This document shows, piece by piece, positions 53,221-61,543 of a DNA stretch of 64,000 nucleotides. The DNA comes from Pseudophaeobacter arcticus DSM 23566 (GTDB lineage: Bacteria; Pseudomonadota; Alphaproteobacteria; Rhodobacterales; Rhodobacteraceae). The position numbers were made by a program, and so were the translations under genes. Location: the NCBI RefSeq assembly GCF_000473205.1, contig NZ_AXBF01000006.1, positions 62,001 to 126,000 of the forward strand, in the 5' to 3' direction. The notes under the pieces were generated by a model. The model had not been told where the DNA came from. It ran no database searches and was given only the letters and a program-made list of their open reading frames with translations. Numbering within the stretch: position 1 is the stretch's first letter; each line of letters opens with the position of its first letter.

Positions 53221-55254
53221 ATGGAAAATAAGCCAACGGAGAGCTTCGGGACCATGCTCTCGCCGATCCGCGCAGGCCAGCATACATTGCGAAACCGTGT
53301 CATCATGGGGTCGATGCACACGCGGTTGGAAACCGAGCCTGACGGCATAGCCAAACAGATCGCCTTTTATTCTGAGCGGGCGCGGGGGGAGGCGGCGATT
53401 CTGGTCACCGGCGGGTTTTCCCCCAATGCCGAGGGCATATTCGATCCCGAAGGTCCGCGAATCGACGACCCGGAAGAGGCGCGCAGCCTGCGCCCGATCT
53501 GCGAGGCGGTGCAGGCCGAAGGCAGCCTGATCTGCGCGCAACTCCTCCACGCCGGGCGCTATGCAAAAATCGAAGGTTGTGTGGCCCCGTCGCCGATCCG
53601 TGCACCGATCAACCGTTTCGTCCCGCGTGAAATGTCCGATGCTGACATCCGCCGCACCATCGAGGATTTCGCCGCGGCAGCCGCCAACGCGCAGGCGGCC
53701 GGGTTCGATGGCGTCGAAATCATGGGGTCCGAGGGATACCTGATTAACGAATTCACCGTTACCCACACCAACAAGCGCGAAGACGACTGGGGCGGAAGCG
53801 CCGAGAAGCGCCATCGATTCCCGGTCGAGATCGTGCGCACGGTGCGTGAACGCTGCGGGCCCGACTTTCTGGTCATCTACCGGATTTCCGCCGCCGATCT
53901 GGTCGAGGGCGGCGCGCCCGCCGATGAAATCGCCGCACTGGCGCGCAAGATCGAGGCGGCAGGCGCGGATATTCTGAACACCGGCATCGGCTGGCACGAG
54001 GCGCGCGTGCCGACCATCGCCTATCCGGTGCCGCGCGGCGCCTGGCGCAAGGCAGCGGCCAACGTGAAAGCGGCGGTATCGATTCCGGTGGTCGCCTCGA
54101 ACCGAATCAATACGCCCGAGCTTGCCGAAGACATCCTTGCCTCTGGCGATGCAGACATGATCTCGATGGCGCGCCCGTTTCTGGCCGACCCGCATTTCGT
54201 GAAAAAGGCGCGCGACGGCCGCGCGGACGAAATCAACACCTGCATCGCCTGCAACCAGGCCTGTCTGGATTTCATCTTTTCGGACCGGCCTGTCGGGTGT
54301 CTGGTCAACCCACGCGCCGGGCGTGAAACCGAATTTCGGGACACGCCAACTGACGCGCCGCAGAAAGTGGCTGTGGTTGGCGGCGGCGCGGCGGGCCTGG
54401 CCACGGCGGCCGAGGCGGCGCGGCTGGGCCACGATGTCACGCTGTTCGAAGCGCAGAACAAACTGGGCGGCCAGCTGAATCTGGCCCGCGCGGCGCCGGG
54501 CAAGGACGAATTCGACGAAACCCTGCGGTATTATGCCGGTCAGCTGAGAAAGCACGGGGCCAAACAGCGGCTGGGGCAGCGGGCCGACGTGAACGATCTT
54601 GACGGTTTCGACCATGTGGTTATCGCCACAGGGGTCACGCCGCGTATTCCCGACCTGCCGGGTATCGACCATCCCAGCGTCGCGACTTATGCGGAAATCC
54701 TGTCCGGCGACCGCGAGGCGGGCGACCGTGTCGTGGTGATGGGGGCCGGTGGCATTGGCCATGATGTGGCCGAATTCCTGGTGACCGAACCCGCCGAGGC
54801 CGCCAACACAGACGCCTTTTGCGAAACATGGGGCGTGGACCCCGAGTTTGCCACCCCGGGCGCCCTGGCTGGCGATCCATTGGCACCGAAACCGTCGCGA
54901 CGCAAAGTCGTTATGCTTCAGCGCAAGACAGCAAAACCGGGCGCGGGGCTTGGAGTTTCAACAGGGTGGATTCTGCGCAACGCGCTGCGCAAACACGGGG
55001 TCGAGGCGATGGGCGGGGTGACCTATGACCGCATCGACGACGCGGGGCTGCATATCCTCACGGACGAAAGCCCAATGATCATCTCGGCCGATACGATTGT
55101 GCTATGCACCGGCCAGGAGCCGGAACGCGCCCTGGCAGAGGAGCTTGCCGCCCGCGGTGTCACGGTTACGATGATCGGCGGGGCAAAGGAGGCCGCCGAA
55201 CTTGATGCTCTGCGCGCCATTGATGAAGGGGTGCGTCTGGCGCAAAGTCTCTGA
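53221..55254 (+). CDS. 2,4-dienoyl-CoA reductase-type FMN/Fe-S/FAD oxidoreductase (old yellow enzyme family)
   Basis: 677 residues. N-terminal FMN-binding TIM barrel (LSPIRAGQHTLRNRVIMGSM at the start, YLINEFTVTHTNKREDDWGG near residue 175), then a 4Fe-4S cluster motif C341xxCxxxC with a fourth Cys at 360, then an FAD/NAD(P) domain beginning VAVVGGGAAGLATAAEAARL near residue 380. This is the layout of bacterial 2,4-dienoyl-CoA reductase and trimethylamine dehydrogenase. Reduction of an unsaturated acyl-CoA or enone is likely. ATG 53221 lies 9 bases after GAGGAGG; ATG 53212 is too close. Confidence 0.93.
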   Translation: MENKPTESFGTMLSPIRAGQHTLRNRVIMGSMHTRLETEPDGIAKQIAFYSERARGEAAILVTGGFSPNAEGIFDPEGPRIDDPEEARSLRPICEAVQAEGSLICAQLLHAGRYAKIEGCVAPSPIRAPINRFVPREMSDADIRRTIEDFAAAAANAQAAGFDGVEIMGSEGYLINEFTVTHTNKREDDWGGSAEKRHRFPVEIVRTVRERCGPDFLVIYRISAADLVEGGAPADEIAALARKIEAAGADILNTGIGWHEARVPTIAYPVPRGAWRKAAANVKAAVSIPVVASNRINTPELAEDILASGDADMISMARPFLADPHFVKKARDGRADEINTCIACNQACLDFIFSDRPVGCLVNPRAGRETEFRDTPTDAPQKVAVVGGGAAGLATAAEAARLGHDVTLFEAQNKLGGQLNLARAAPGKDEFDETLRYYAGQLRKHGAKQRLGQRADVNDLDGFDHVVIATGVTPRIPDLPGIDHPSVATYAEILSGDREAGDRVVVMGAGGIGHDVAEFLVTEPAEAANTDAFCETWGVDPEFATPGALAGDPLAPKPSRRKVVMLQRKTAKPGAGLGVSTGWILRNALRKHGVEAMGGVTYDRIDDAGLHILTDESPMIISADTIVLCTGQEPERALAEELAARGVTVTMIGGAKEAAELDALRAIDEGVRLAQSL

Positions 55255-55281
55255 ACCGAAGCCCTGGCAAGGGAGGAAACC

Positions 55282-56820
55282 ATGCTGACCGACGTCATCC
55301 GTGCAGGGCGCGCTGATCTGTATTCGATCTTTCGAACCCGCGCACAGGACTGCGCCGGGGCTTTGGCCATTGAGGACGGCAGCAAGAAACTGACCTACGG
55401 CGAATTGCTGGGGCGCGTCGATCGTCTGGCTGCCGTCTTTCTGGCAAGAGGCGTGGCACCCGGCGACAGGATCGCGATCCTGTCGCACAACCGGTCTGAA
55501 TACCTGGAGGTCGAACTGGCTGCGGCGGGAATCGGCGCGATCGTCGCTTGCCTGAACTGGCGGCTTGCTCCCGATGAACTGCGGCATTGCATCGATCTGG
55601 TCGCGCCGGTTCTCGCCGTCGCCGAACCGGATCTTTCAGAAGCCTATCGGGCCGTCGCGGCGACACCCTGTCTGACCGTCGGGCCAGACCTGGACACGGC
55701 CATTGCCGGGGTCGAACCGGACCCGCGCACCGGAACCATGGTAGACGATCCAGAGGCCGGTCTGACGATCCTTTACACCTCGGGGACCACGGGCCTGCCC
55801 AAGGGGGCGCTCATCAGCCACCGCGCGCATATCGCCCGATCCATGGCTTTTGCGGCACAACTGGCGCTGGATCCCAGCGACGGGTTCATCGCCTGGGCAC
55901 CGATGTTCCACATGGCGTCCACCGATCATGCGCTGGCGACAATCCTGCGGGGCGGGACCGTGGTGATGGTGGATGGTTTGCAGCCTGCGGTCATCAACGA
56001 GGCGCTGTCGCGCCACAGGATCGGCTGGTTCGTGATGATGCCGGGTGCGCTGGACGCCTTTATCGCAGACCGGCGCGCCAACCCTCTGCCGGTGAAGGGC
56101 ATCAAGGTTTGCGGCGCAATGGCCGATCTGGTGCCGCCGCATCAAATCGCGGAACTGACGGGCCTTCTGGACACGCCCTATCTGAATTCCTTCGGGGCAA
56201 CCGAAACCGGCCTGCCGCCGGGGACCGCCGATCTGATTGCGCCGGGTGTTACCCCGCACCGGCTTTCCAAGCGCATCAGCGCATTTTGCGAGGTTCGGCT
56301 GGTCGATCCTGACGACCGCGAAGTCCCCGATGGAACGCCGGGCGAAATGGCAGTGCGGGGCCCAACGTTGTTTTCAGGGTACTGGAACGCCGACGACACC
56401 AACGCCCGCGACTTTCGCAACGGCTTCTTCCACATGGGTGACCTTTTCCGGCGCAATGTGGACGGCACGGTCGACTTTGTGGACCGGGCCAAATACTTGA
56501 TAAAGACCGGCGGCGAGAATGTCTATCCTGCGGAAATCGAGCGTGTGCTTCTATCCCACCCCGGTGTAGTCGATGCTGCGGTGGTGCGGGCATTTGACAC
56601 GAAATGGGGGGAAAGCCCGGTGGCCTTTGTCGCCTGCGGCAATGACGGGCCGGATGCCGAGGCGCTGATGAATTTGTGCCGCGAAAGCCTCGCAGGCTAC
56701 AAACGGCCGCGCGAGTTTCGCTTTATCGCGTTCGAGGACTTTCCCAGATCGACCAGCGGCAAGGTTCAGCGGCATGTGCTCGAAACATGGATCGGGGACG
56801 AGAAAGCCGAAACCAGTTGA
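55282..56820 (+). CDS. AMP-forming acyl-CoA ligase
   Basis: 512 residues. LTILYTSGTTGLPKGALISH near residue 162, NSFGATETGLPPGT as the second motif, KYLIKTGGENVYPAEIERVL as the lid entry, and catalytic lysine in FPRSTSGKVQRHVLET. The length suits medium-chain or aromatic acyl-CoA ligases. GGGAGGAAACC precedes the ATG; 27 bases from the oxidoreductase gene, so both are transcribed from site F. Confidence 0.93.
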   Translation: MLTDVIRAGRADLYSIFRTRAQDCAGALAIEDGSKKLTYGELLGRVDRLAAVFLARGVAPGDRIAILSHNRSEYLEVELAAAGIGAIVACLNWRLAPDELRHCIDLVAPVLAVAEPDLSEAYRAVAATPCLTVGPDLDTAIAGVEPDPRTGTMVDDPEAGLTILYTSGTTGLPKGALISHRAHIARSMAFAAQLALDPSDGFIAWAPMFHMASTDHALATILRGGTVVMVDGLQPAVINEALSRHRIGWFVMMPGALDAFIADRRANPLPVKGIKVCGAMADLVPPHQIAELTGLLDTPYLNSFGATETGLPPGTADLIAPGVTPHRLSKRISAFCEVRLVDPDDREVPDGTPGEMAVRGPTLFSGYWNADDTNARDFRNGFFHMGDLFRRNVDGTVDFVDRAKYLIKTGGENVYPAEIERVLLSHPGVVDAAVVRAFDTKWGESPVAFVACGNDGPDAEALMNLCRESLAGYKRPREFRFIAFEDFPRSTSGKVQRHVLETWIGDEKAETS

Positions 56821-57049
56821 TACACCGGCGCACAATGGATGTGAGGTCATGAACATAACATCCCGTGAGCCCGTCCGGTGCTGATATAATATTAATGTAT
56901 TCCGGTGACTTACACCGAAGATGGGAATTCCCCTGCCGATGATTGTCCGGATCATCGCGTTGGTGTAAAATAATTATCCGCTTTCTTTTTGTAACCGTCA
57001 ATCCCAAGCCGTCAGCATTGCGTTTCAAACCGAGAAGGAGACCGAAAAC
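56821..57049 (+). promoter_or_regulatory. Intergenic region with two palindromes before the flavodoxin pseudogene
   Basis: AT-richer than its surroundings. CGGTG-ACTTA-CACCG lies at 56903-56917 and a 21-base palindrome CGATGAT-TGTCCGG-ATCATCG at 56937-56957; GGTGTAA at 56962-56968 also mirrors TTACACC at 56910-56916. None resembles the TCTAAC operator, so a different regulator may act here. GAGAAGGAG, a good ribosome site, stands before ATG 57050. Confidence 0.4.
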
Positions 57050-57625
57050 ATGACGAGTGTCGCAATTGTCTATTTCAGCGGGTATGGGCACACGGAGGTT
57101 CAAGCGAACGCCGTGGCCGAAGGGGTCAGAAGTGTTGAAGGCACCGAAGCCAAGATTCTGAAACTGCCCGAAAATGGGTAACTTGACGAAGCCGGCTGGG
57201 CGGCGCTGGATGCTGCCGACGCCATCGTCTATGGCAGTCCGACCTACATGGGCGGCCCCGCGTGGCAGTTCAAGAAGTTCGCCGATGCCAGCTCGAAGCC
57301 CTGGTTCACGCAGAACTGGAAGGACAAGATCGCCGGTGGGTTCACCACCTCGGCTACAGTCAACGGTGACAAATTCTCGACCATCCAGTATTTCATCACG
57401 CTGTCGCAACAGCATGGCCAGATCTGGTGCGGCGTCGGGCTGATGGCGCCGAATACCAAGGCCGACGGCCCGGAAAAGATGAACTGGACAGGTGGTTATT
57501 CCGGCCTTCTGGCAATCGCGCCCTCCGACAGCGCGCCCGAAGAGTTCCCGGCCGGTGGCGATCTGGACACCGCGCGCGCCTATGGCAAGCGGTTGGCCGA
57601 AGTCACACTGCGCTGGCAGGGCTGA
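57050..57625 (+). pseudogene. Flavodoxin/NAD(P)H:quinone oxidoreductase-like gene interrupted by a stop codon
   Basis: The frame reads MTSVAIVYFSGYGHT..., then stops at codon 44 (TAA 57179-57181) and continues in the same frame without any shift to a normal C-terminus, RLAEVTLRWQG. If read through it encodes 191 residues with the WrbA-like features YFSGYGHT (FMN phosphate loop) and VYGSPTYMGGPAWQFKKFAD. One base change (for example CAA to TAA) explains it. TAA is not known to be recoded in bacteria. A sequencing error or a very recent loss are both possible, because the rest of the frame is undamaged. The NmrA-type gene nearby is a common partner. Confidence 0.8.
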
Positions 57626-57662
57626 ACCAGGGCCACGGACCGGTGACCGGCCCCTGCGGCTT

Positions 57663-57704
57663 GGGGCGGTCGAGGCGGGAACGCAGAGTCCCGCCCGGCC
57701 GCCC
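57663..57704. terminator. Hairpin region between convergent genes
   Basis: A nested inverted repeat: GGGCGG then GGCGGGA, loop ACGCAGAG, TCCCGCC, CGG, CCGCCC. It sits 38 bases after the flavodoxin pseudogene stop and 42 bases from the NmrA-type stop on the other strand. GC-rich and stable but without a T-run, so function as terminator for either strand is only probable. Confidence 0.45.
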
Positions 57705-57745
57705 GTTATCCGGCCACGCCTGTCAGCCCGACAATCGCCGTCAGG

Positions 57746-58600
57746 TCACTGGACGAAAGCATCCCGGTTCTGGGCAACGAAATCAGCAAATCGGCGGGCA
57801 GGGCGCCCCAGCACGTCGCTGACCGTGGTCTCGATACCGGCAAGGTAGCCCTTGGGCGCGATGGACGCCAGTTCGACCATGGCCCCGGCGACCTCGTCCT
57901 GCATTCCGCCGGCGATCATGGACGCCTTGGTATCCTCGGCCGACAGGGGCGCGCAGGTGACATTTCGCCCTGTCACCTCGGACAGAAGGGCCGCGATATC
58001 ATCTCCGGTCAGCGCTTCGGGCCCGGTCAGACCAAGACCCTTGCCTGCGTAACCCGGAGCGGTCAGCGCCTCGGCGGCGACATCCGCGATGTCGCGGGCG
58101 TCGATCCAGGCAACGGGGCCGCCCAGATCATCGTAGTACACCGCATTCTTCGCAATGCTGCCGGCCTGCCAGAGCAGGTTCTGCATGAAATAGGTCGGCT
58201 GAACGAAGGTCCAGTCAAGGCCGCTTTGCTTCAAGAGTTCCTGGGTGTCGGAATGCCATTTGCCAAAGGTCAGCCCCGCCTTGGGTGACGCACCCAGCCC
58301 GGTGGCCACAACGACATGGCGCACCCCCGCGACCTTGGCCGCCTCGATCACGTTCGCCTTCCATTGGCGCATGTCCAGATGGGCAGGCGTGACCAGGTAT
58401 ATCTTTTCTGCCCTGTCACAGGCCCGCGCCAGCGCGGCGGGATCGGTGAAATCCGCGGCGACCGCCTCGCATCCCTTGGCCTTGAGCGTGCCAACCTTTG
58501 CCGGGTCACTGGTGACAGCGCGCACGGTAGCGCCCTTTGCCAGAAGCGTGTCGACAAGAGGCGCGCCGGTGGTGCCCGTGGCTCCGAATACAGTGATCAT
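57746..58600 (-). CDS. NmrA-family NAD(P)H-dependent oxidoreductase
   Basis: 284 residues, atypical SDR of the NmrA/QorB type. N-terminal ITVFGATGTTGAPLVDTLLA (GxxGxxG), then KAKGCEAVAADFTDPAAL; no YxxxK, which is normal for the group. Such proteins reduce quinones or act as redox sensors. Its start overlaps the stop of the acyl-CoA synthetase gene by four bases, so it is the last gene of that leftward unit; it converges on the flavodoxin pseudogene. Confidence 0.85.
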   Translation of the reverse strand: MITVFGATGTTGAPLVDTLLAKGATVRAVTSDPAKVGTLKAKGCEAVAADFTDPAALARACDRAEKIYLVTPAHLDMRQWKANVIEAAKVAGVRHVVVATGLGASPKAGLTFGKWHSDTQELLKQSGLDWTFVQPTYFMQNLLWQAGSIAKNAVYYDDLGGPVAWIDARDIADVAAEALTAPGYAGKGLGLTGPEALTGDDIAALLSEVTGRNVTCAPLSAEDTKASMIAGGMQDEVAGAMVELASIAPKGYLAGIETTVSDVLGRPARRFADFVAQNRDAFVQ

Positions 58601-60534
58601 GGCTTTTCCTTTTGCAGGTCTGCGATGGGTTGAATGGTTTCAGGGTTGCTGATCGACGACAGATCGCCTGGATCTTCGCCGAGGAAGGCGGCGCGCACGA
58701 CCCGGCGCATGGTTTTCATACTACGCGTCTTTGGCAGCGCCTCGACAAAGTGGATCTCGCGCGGGCGGAAGGGTTTCGAGACGATCTCTCCGACCCGATC
58801 CTTGAGCCGGTCCACGAGGTCCGCGTCCAGCGACACATCCGGTGCCGCCACGCAGACGCAGACGACGGCCACACCCTTGATGTCGTCAGGTGCCGCGATG
58901 GCGGCGGCATCCACCACCTCTCCGCTCTCGGTCAGGGCCGCCTCGATCTCGGGCGGGCCGATCCGTTTACCGGCGATGTTCAGCGTGTCGTCAGACCGGC
59001 CCAGGATAAACCATGTCCCGTCCGGATCGTAGCGCACCCAGTCGCCGTGCCGCCAGAGGCCGGGGAAGGTGGACCAGTAGGTTTCAAGGTAGCGATCGCG
59101 GTCGCCCCAAATGGCCGGGGTCAGCCCCAGAGGCGGCTGGGTAACGACCAGTTCGCCCACCTCGCCCGGCGCGGCTTCGCTGCCGTCCTCGCGCAGCACT
59201 TTCGCGCCGACCCCCAGGGCCTGGGCGGAAAATCCGCCGGGCTTGATTTCGTGCAGCACGGTCGATGTCAGAATAGCACCGAACAACTCGGTCCCGCCCG
59301 AGATGTTCAGCGGCACCGCGCGGCGGCGGCAGATATGATCCAGTTGCCAGCGCCAGGCGTCCTCGGTCCAGGGTTCCCCGGTCGAGGCGACAATGCGCAG
59401 GGGCGACAGGTCGTAGTCTGTCAGCGGCTCGAGCTCCTGCGTCATGAACTGCCGTACCAGGGTTGGCGCCACGCCGAGATGCGTGACCTTCATCTCGGAC
59501 GCAAGGCGCAAAAGTCTGAACGAATCGCCGGGCATCGATGGTGCGCCTTCAGCAAGCACCAGCGTTGAACCCGACAGCAGCACCGACAAAAGGGTGAGCG
59601 GTCCCATGACCCATCCCATGTCGGTCATCCACAGGTGCCGGTCATCCTGTTTCATGTCGAGACAAAGCAGGAAATCAGCCGTGGCCTTGGCCTGCACCCC
59701 CAAATGGGTATGCACGACGCCTTTGGGCCGCCCGGTGGTGCCCGATGTATAGGCGATAAGGAAGGGATCTTCGGCCTTGACGGGAACAGCGGCGAAATCC
59801 GGACTGGCGGGGCCCACGGTTTCGGTCCAGTCGAGATCGCGGGTCGGATCGGCCACCGCGCCGCCGAACCGTCGCAGGCTGACCACGGTGTGCACCGAAG
59901 GCACCTCGGTCAGGGCTTCGGCAAGCGCCGCCTCCATCCAGACCGGCTTGCCTCGCCGGGGTGTGGCATCCGCTGTCAGCACCGCTACGGCACCGGCATC
60001 GTTCAGGCGCGATACGATGGCATGGGGCGCAAAGCCGGAAAACAGCGGCACCGCGACCGCGCCCAGTCGGGCAATACCCAGCAGCGCGGCCTCGATTTCG
60101 GGGATCATCGGCATATAAATGCCCACCGCCTGACCGGGCTTTACGCCGCGCGCGTCAAGGGCCGAGGCGGCGCGGGCGGCTTCGGCGGCAAGTTGGGAAT
60201 AGGTCCAGCGGCGGCGGCTTCCGTCTTCGCCGATCCAGTCGATCGCGACTTTTTCGCCCAGGCCATCGGCAATTCGGGCGTCAAGACAGGTTTCCGTCAG
60301 ATTCAAAGTGCCTCCGACGGCCCATCTGACCGATTCTGAACCTTCGGAGATGTCCCGCAATCGTGTGTAGGGTCGCGCGATCCGAATGCCGACGTGGTCG
60401 ATGATCCGGCCCCAGAACCAGTCCGGGTCCTCATTGGTGCGGCGGGCGAGATCTTCGTAACTGTCAATGCCCCAGTCCTTCAGAAAAGCGGTCAGCGTGC
60501 TTGAACGCTGAATGTCAGAGTCTGGCTGAAACAT
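58597..60534 (-). CDS. Acetyl/acyl-CoA synthetase-like AMP-forming ligase
   Basis: 645 residues, acetyl-CoA synthetase-type N-terminal extension of about 100 residues (DPDWFWGRIIDHVGI) before the adenylation domain. FLIAYTSGTTGRPKGVVHTH near residue 265, MTDMGWVMGPLT, SGGTELFGAILTS, LWRHGDWVRYDPDGTWFILG and the terminal LPKTRSMKTMRRVVRAAFLG with the catalytic lysine (Met replaces the usual Gly before it). Likely substrate is a short or medium acid. 112 bases separate it from the SDR gene upstream, with a hairpin in between. Confidence 0.92.
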   Translation of the reverse strand: MFQPDSDIQRSSTLTAFLKDWGIDSYEDLARRTNEDPDWFWGRIIDHVGIRIARPYTRLRDISEGSESVRWAVGGTLNLTETCLDARIADGLGEKVAIDWIGEDGSRRRWTYSQLAAEAARAASALDARGVKPGQAVGIYMPMIPEIEAALLGIARLGAVAVPLFSGFAPHAIVSRLNDAGAVAVLTADATPRRGKPVWMEAALAEALTEVPSVHTVVSLRRFGGAVADPTRDLDWTETVGPASPDFAAVPVKAEDPFLIAYTSGTTGRPKGVVHTHLGVQAKATADFLLCLDMKQDDRHLWMTDMGWVMGPLTLLSVLLSGSTLVLAEGAPSMPGDSFRLLRLASEMKVTHLGVAPTLVRQFMTQELEPLTDYDLSPLRIVASTGEPWTEDAWRWQLDHICRRRAVPLNISGGTELFGAILTSTVLHEIKPGGFSAQALGVGAKVLREDGSEAAPGEVGELVVTQPPLGLTPAIWGDRDRYLETYWSTFPGLWRHGDWVRYDPDGTWFILGRSDDTLNIAGKRIGPPEIEAALTESGEVVDAAAIAAPDDIKGVAVVCVCVAAPDVSLDADLVDRLKDRVGEIVSKPFRPREIHFVEALPKTRSMKTMRRVVRAAFLGEDPGDLSSISNPETIQPIADLQKEKP

Positions 60535-60608
60535 TCATCACCTTTCTTCAAAAAAAGACCGCACAGTGAGCGCGGCCAGTCGGGGAGGTAAAATATCTTG
60601 TCACGGCT

Positions 60609-60642
60609 TGGTCGCAGCGCCATGTAACAGGCGCTGCGACCA
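60609..60642 (-). terminator. Hairpin after SDR gene
   Basis: Perfect 13-bp stem TGGTCGCAGCGCC / GGCGCTGCGACCA with an 8-base loop, 4 bases downstream of the leftward SDR stop. No T-run follows. It may end most transcription from site G and leave the synthetase gene at 60534 on its own promoter or on read-through. Confidence 0.6.
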
Positions 60643-60646
60643 GCGG

Positions 60647-61408
60647 TTAACCGTGCATGGACAAGCCGCCCGAAACCGATATCACCTGGCCGGTGATGAA
60701 TCCGGCGTCATCCGACGACAGGAAGCAGATGATGCCAGGGTAATCTGTCGGCTGCGCCAGGCGCTTCATCGGAATTGCCCGCTTGAGACCTTCGGCAATT
60801 TTTTCACCAGCTTCGCCCTGGGCAACCTGTGCGAACAGCGGCGTATCGGTCGGACCGGGGGCGACGGCGTTCAATTGAATACCTTTGCGTGCAAGTTCGC
60901 GCGCTACAGTCTTGGTGAACGATATGATGCCGCCCTTGCAGGCCGAATAGACAGCCTCGCCCGATGACCCGACGCGACCAGCGTCGGACGCGATATTGAC
61001 AACGCGGCCACCACCGTTCTTCACCATGCCCGGAAGCACCGCGTGGTGCATGTTCAGCGGACCGTATAGATTGATGTCGATGACCTTTTTCCAGAGATCG
61101 ACATCTGTATCGAGGAACGGTTTAATCACGTCCCAGCCGGCGTTGTTCACCAGCGCATCGATCGGGCCTCCGGCCTCGAATTCGGCCACCGCCTTGTCGA
61201 CCTGGGCGTGGTCGGTGATATCTACCTTGAAGGCCTGCGCCTTTCCGCCAGCCTCGGTGATCAGTCGGACAGTTTCTTCCGCCCCATCCTTGTTCAGATC
61301 GAAAACGGCGACTTCGGCACCTTCTTCGCCGAACCGTCCGCAAACCGCGCGACCAATGCCGCTGCCGCCGCCGGTCACGATGACCCGTTTCCCACTCAAC
61401 CCTCGCAT
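60647..61408 (-). CDS. SDR-family 3-hydroxyacyl-CoA dehydrogenase (BadH-like)
   Basis: 253 residues. VIVTGGGSGIGRAVCGRFGE, aspartate in VFDLNKDG (NAD preference), NNAGWDVIKPFLDTD, IASDAGRVGSSGEAVYSACK with catalytic Ser, Tyr and Lys, and GQVISVSGGLSMHG at the end. It resembles 2-hydroxycyclohexanecarboxyl-CoA dehydrogenase BadH. ATG 61408 follows GGAGGACCTCCTT; the frame extends further upstream to the operator, but without a ribosome site. Divergent from the regulator gene and controlled by the same operator (site G). Confidence 0.92.
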   Translation of the reverse strand: MRGLSGKRVIVTGGGSGIGRAVCGRFGEEGAEVAVFDLNKDGAEETVRLITEAGGKAQAFKVDITDHAQVDKAVAEFEAGGPIDALVNNAGWDVIKPFLDTDVDLWKKVIDINLYGPLNMHHAVLPGMVKNGGGRVVNIASDAGRVGSSGEAVYSACKGGIISFTKTVARELARKGIQLNAVAPGPTDTPLFAQVAQGEAGEKIAEGLKRAIPMKRLAQPTDYPGIICFLSSDDAGFITGQVISVSGGLSMHG

Positions 61409-61471
61409 AAGGAGGTCCTCCTTCTCCAATAGACCTTCGTAGAGAACTTGATTCGGTACGTTCTCCTTCAT

Positions 61472-61499
61472 ATTCTAACATTTGTTAGAATTATTGCAA
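61472..61499. promoter_or_regulatory. Bidirectional promoter with TetR-type operator (site G)
   Basis: Perfect palindrome TCTAACATTTGTTAGA at 61474-61489, identical to sites C and F. Leftward: TTGCAA (61499-61494) and TAGAAT (61477-61472), 16 bases apart. Rightward: extended -10 TGTTAGAAT at 61483-61491 with no clear -35. It lies between the SDR gene and the tandem TetR gene, as expected for an autoregulated repressor. Confidence 0.82.
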
Positions 61500-61543
61500 T
61501 GGACAGCCTCACCACCGGCAAGTATCGACATGGAATGGTACAG

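Noticed and set aside
57179..57181. Recoding of the TAA in the flavodoxin gene
   Set aside because: Selenocysteine uses TGA and pyrrolysine TAG; no bacterial TAA recoding is known to me. A pseudogene or sequencing error is simpler.
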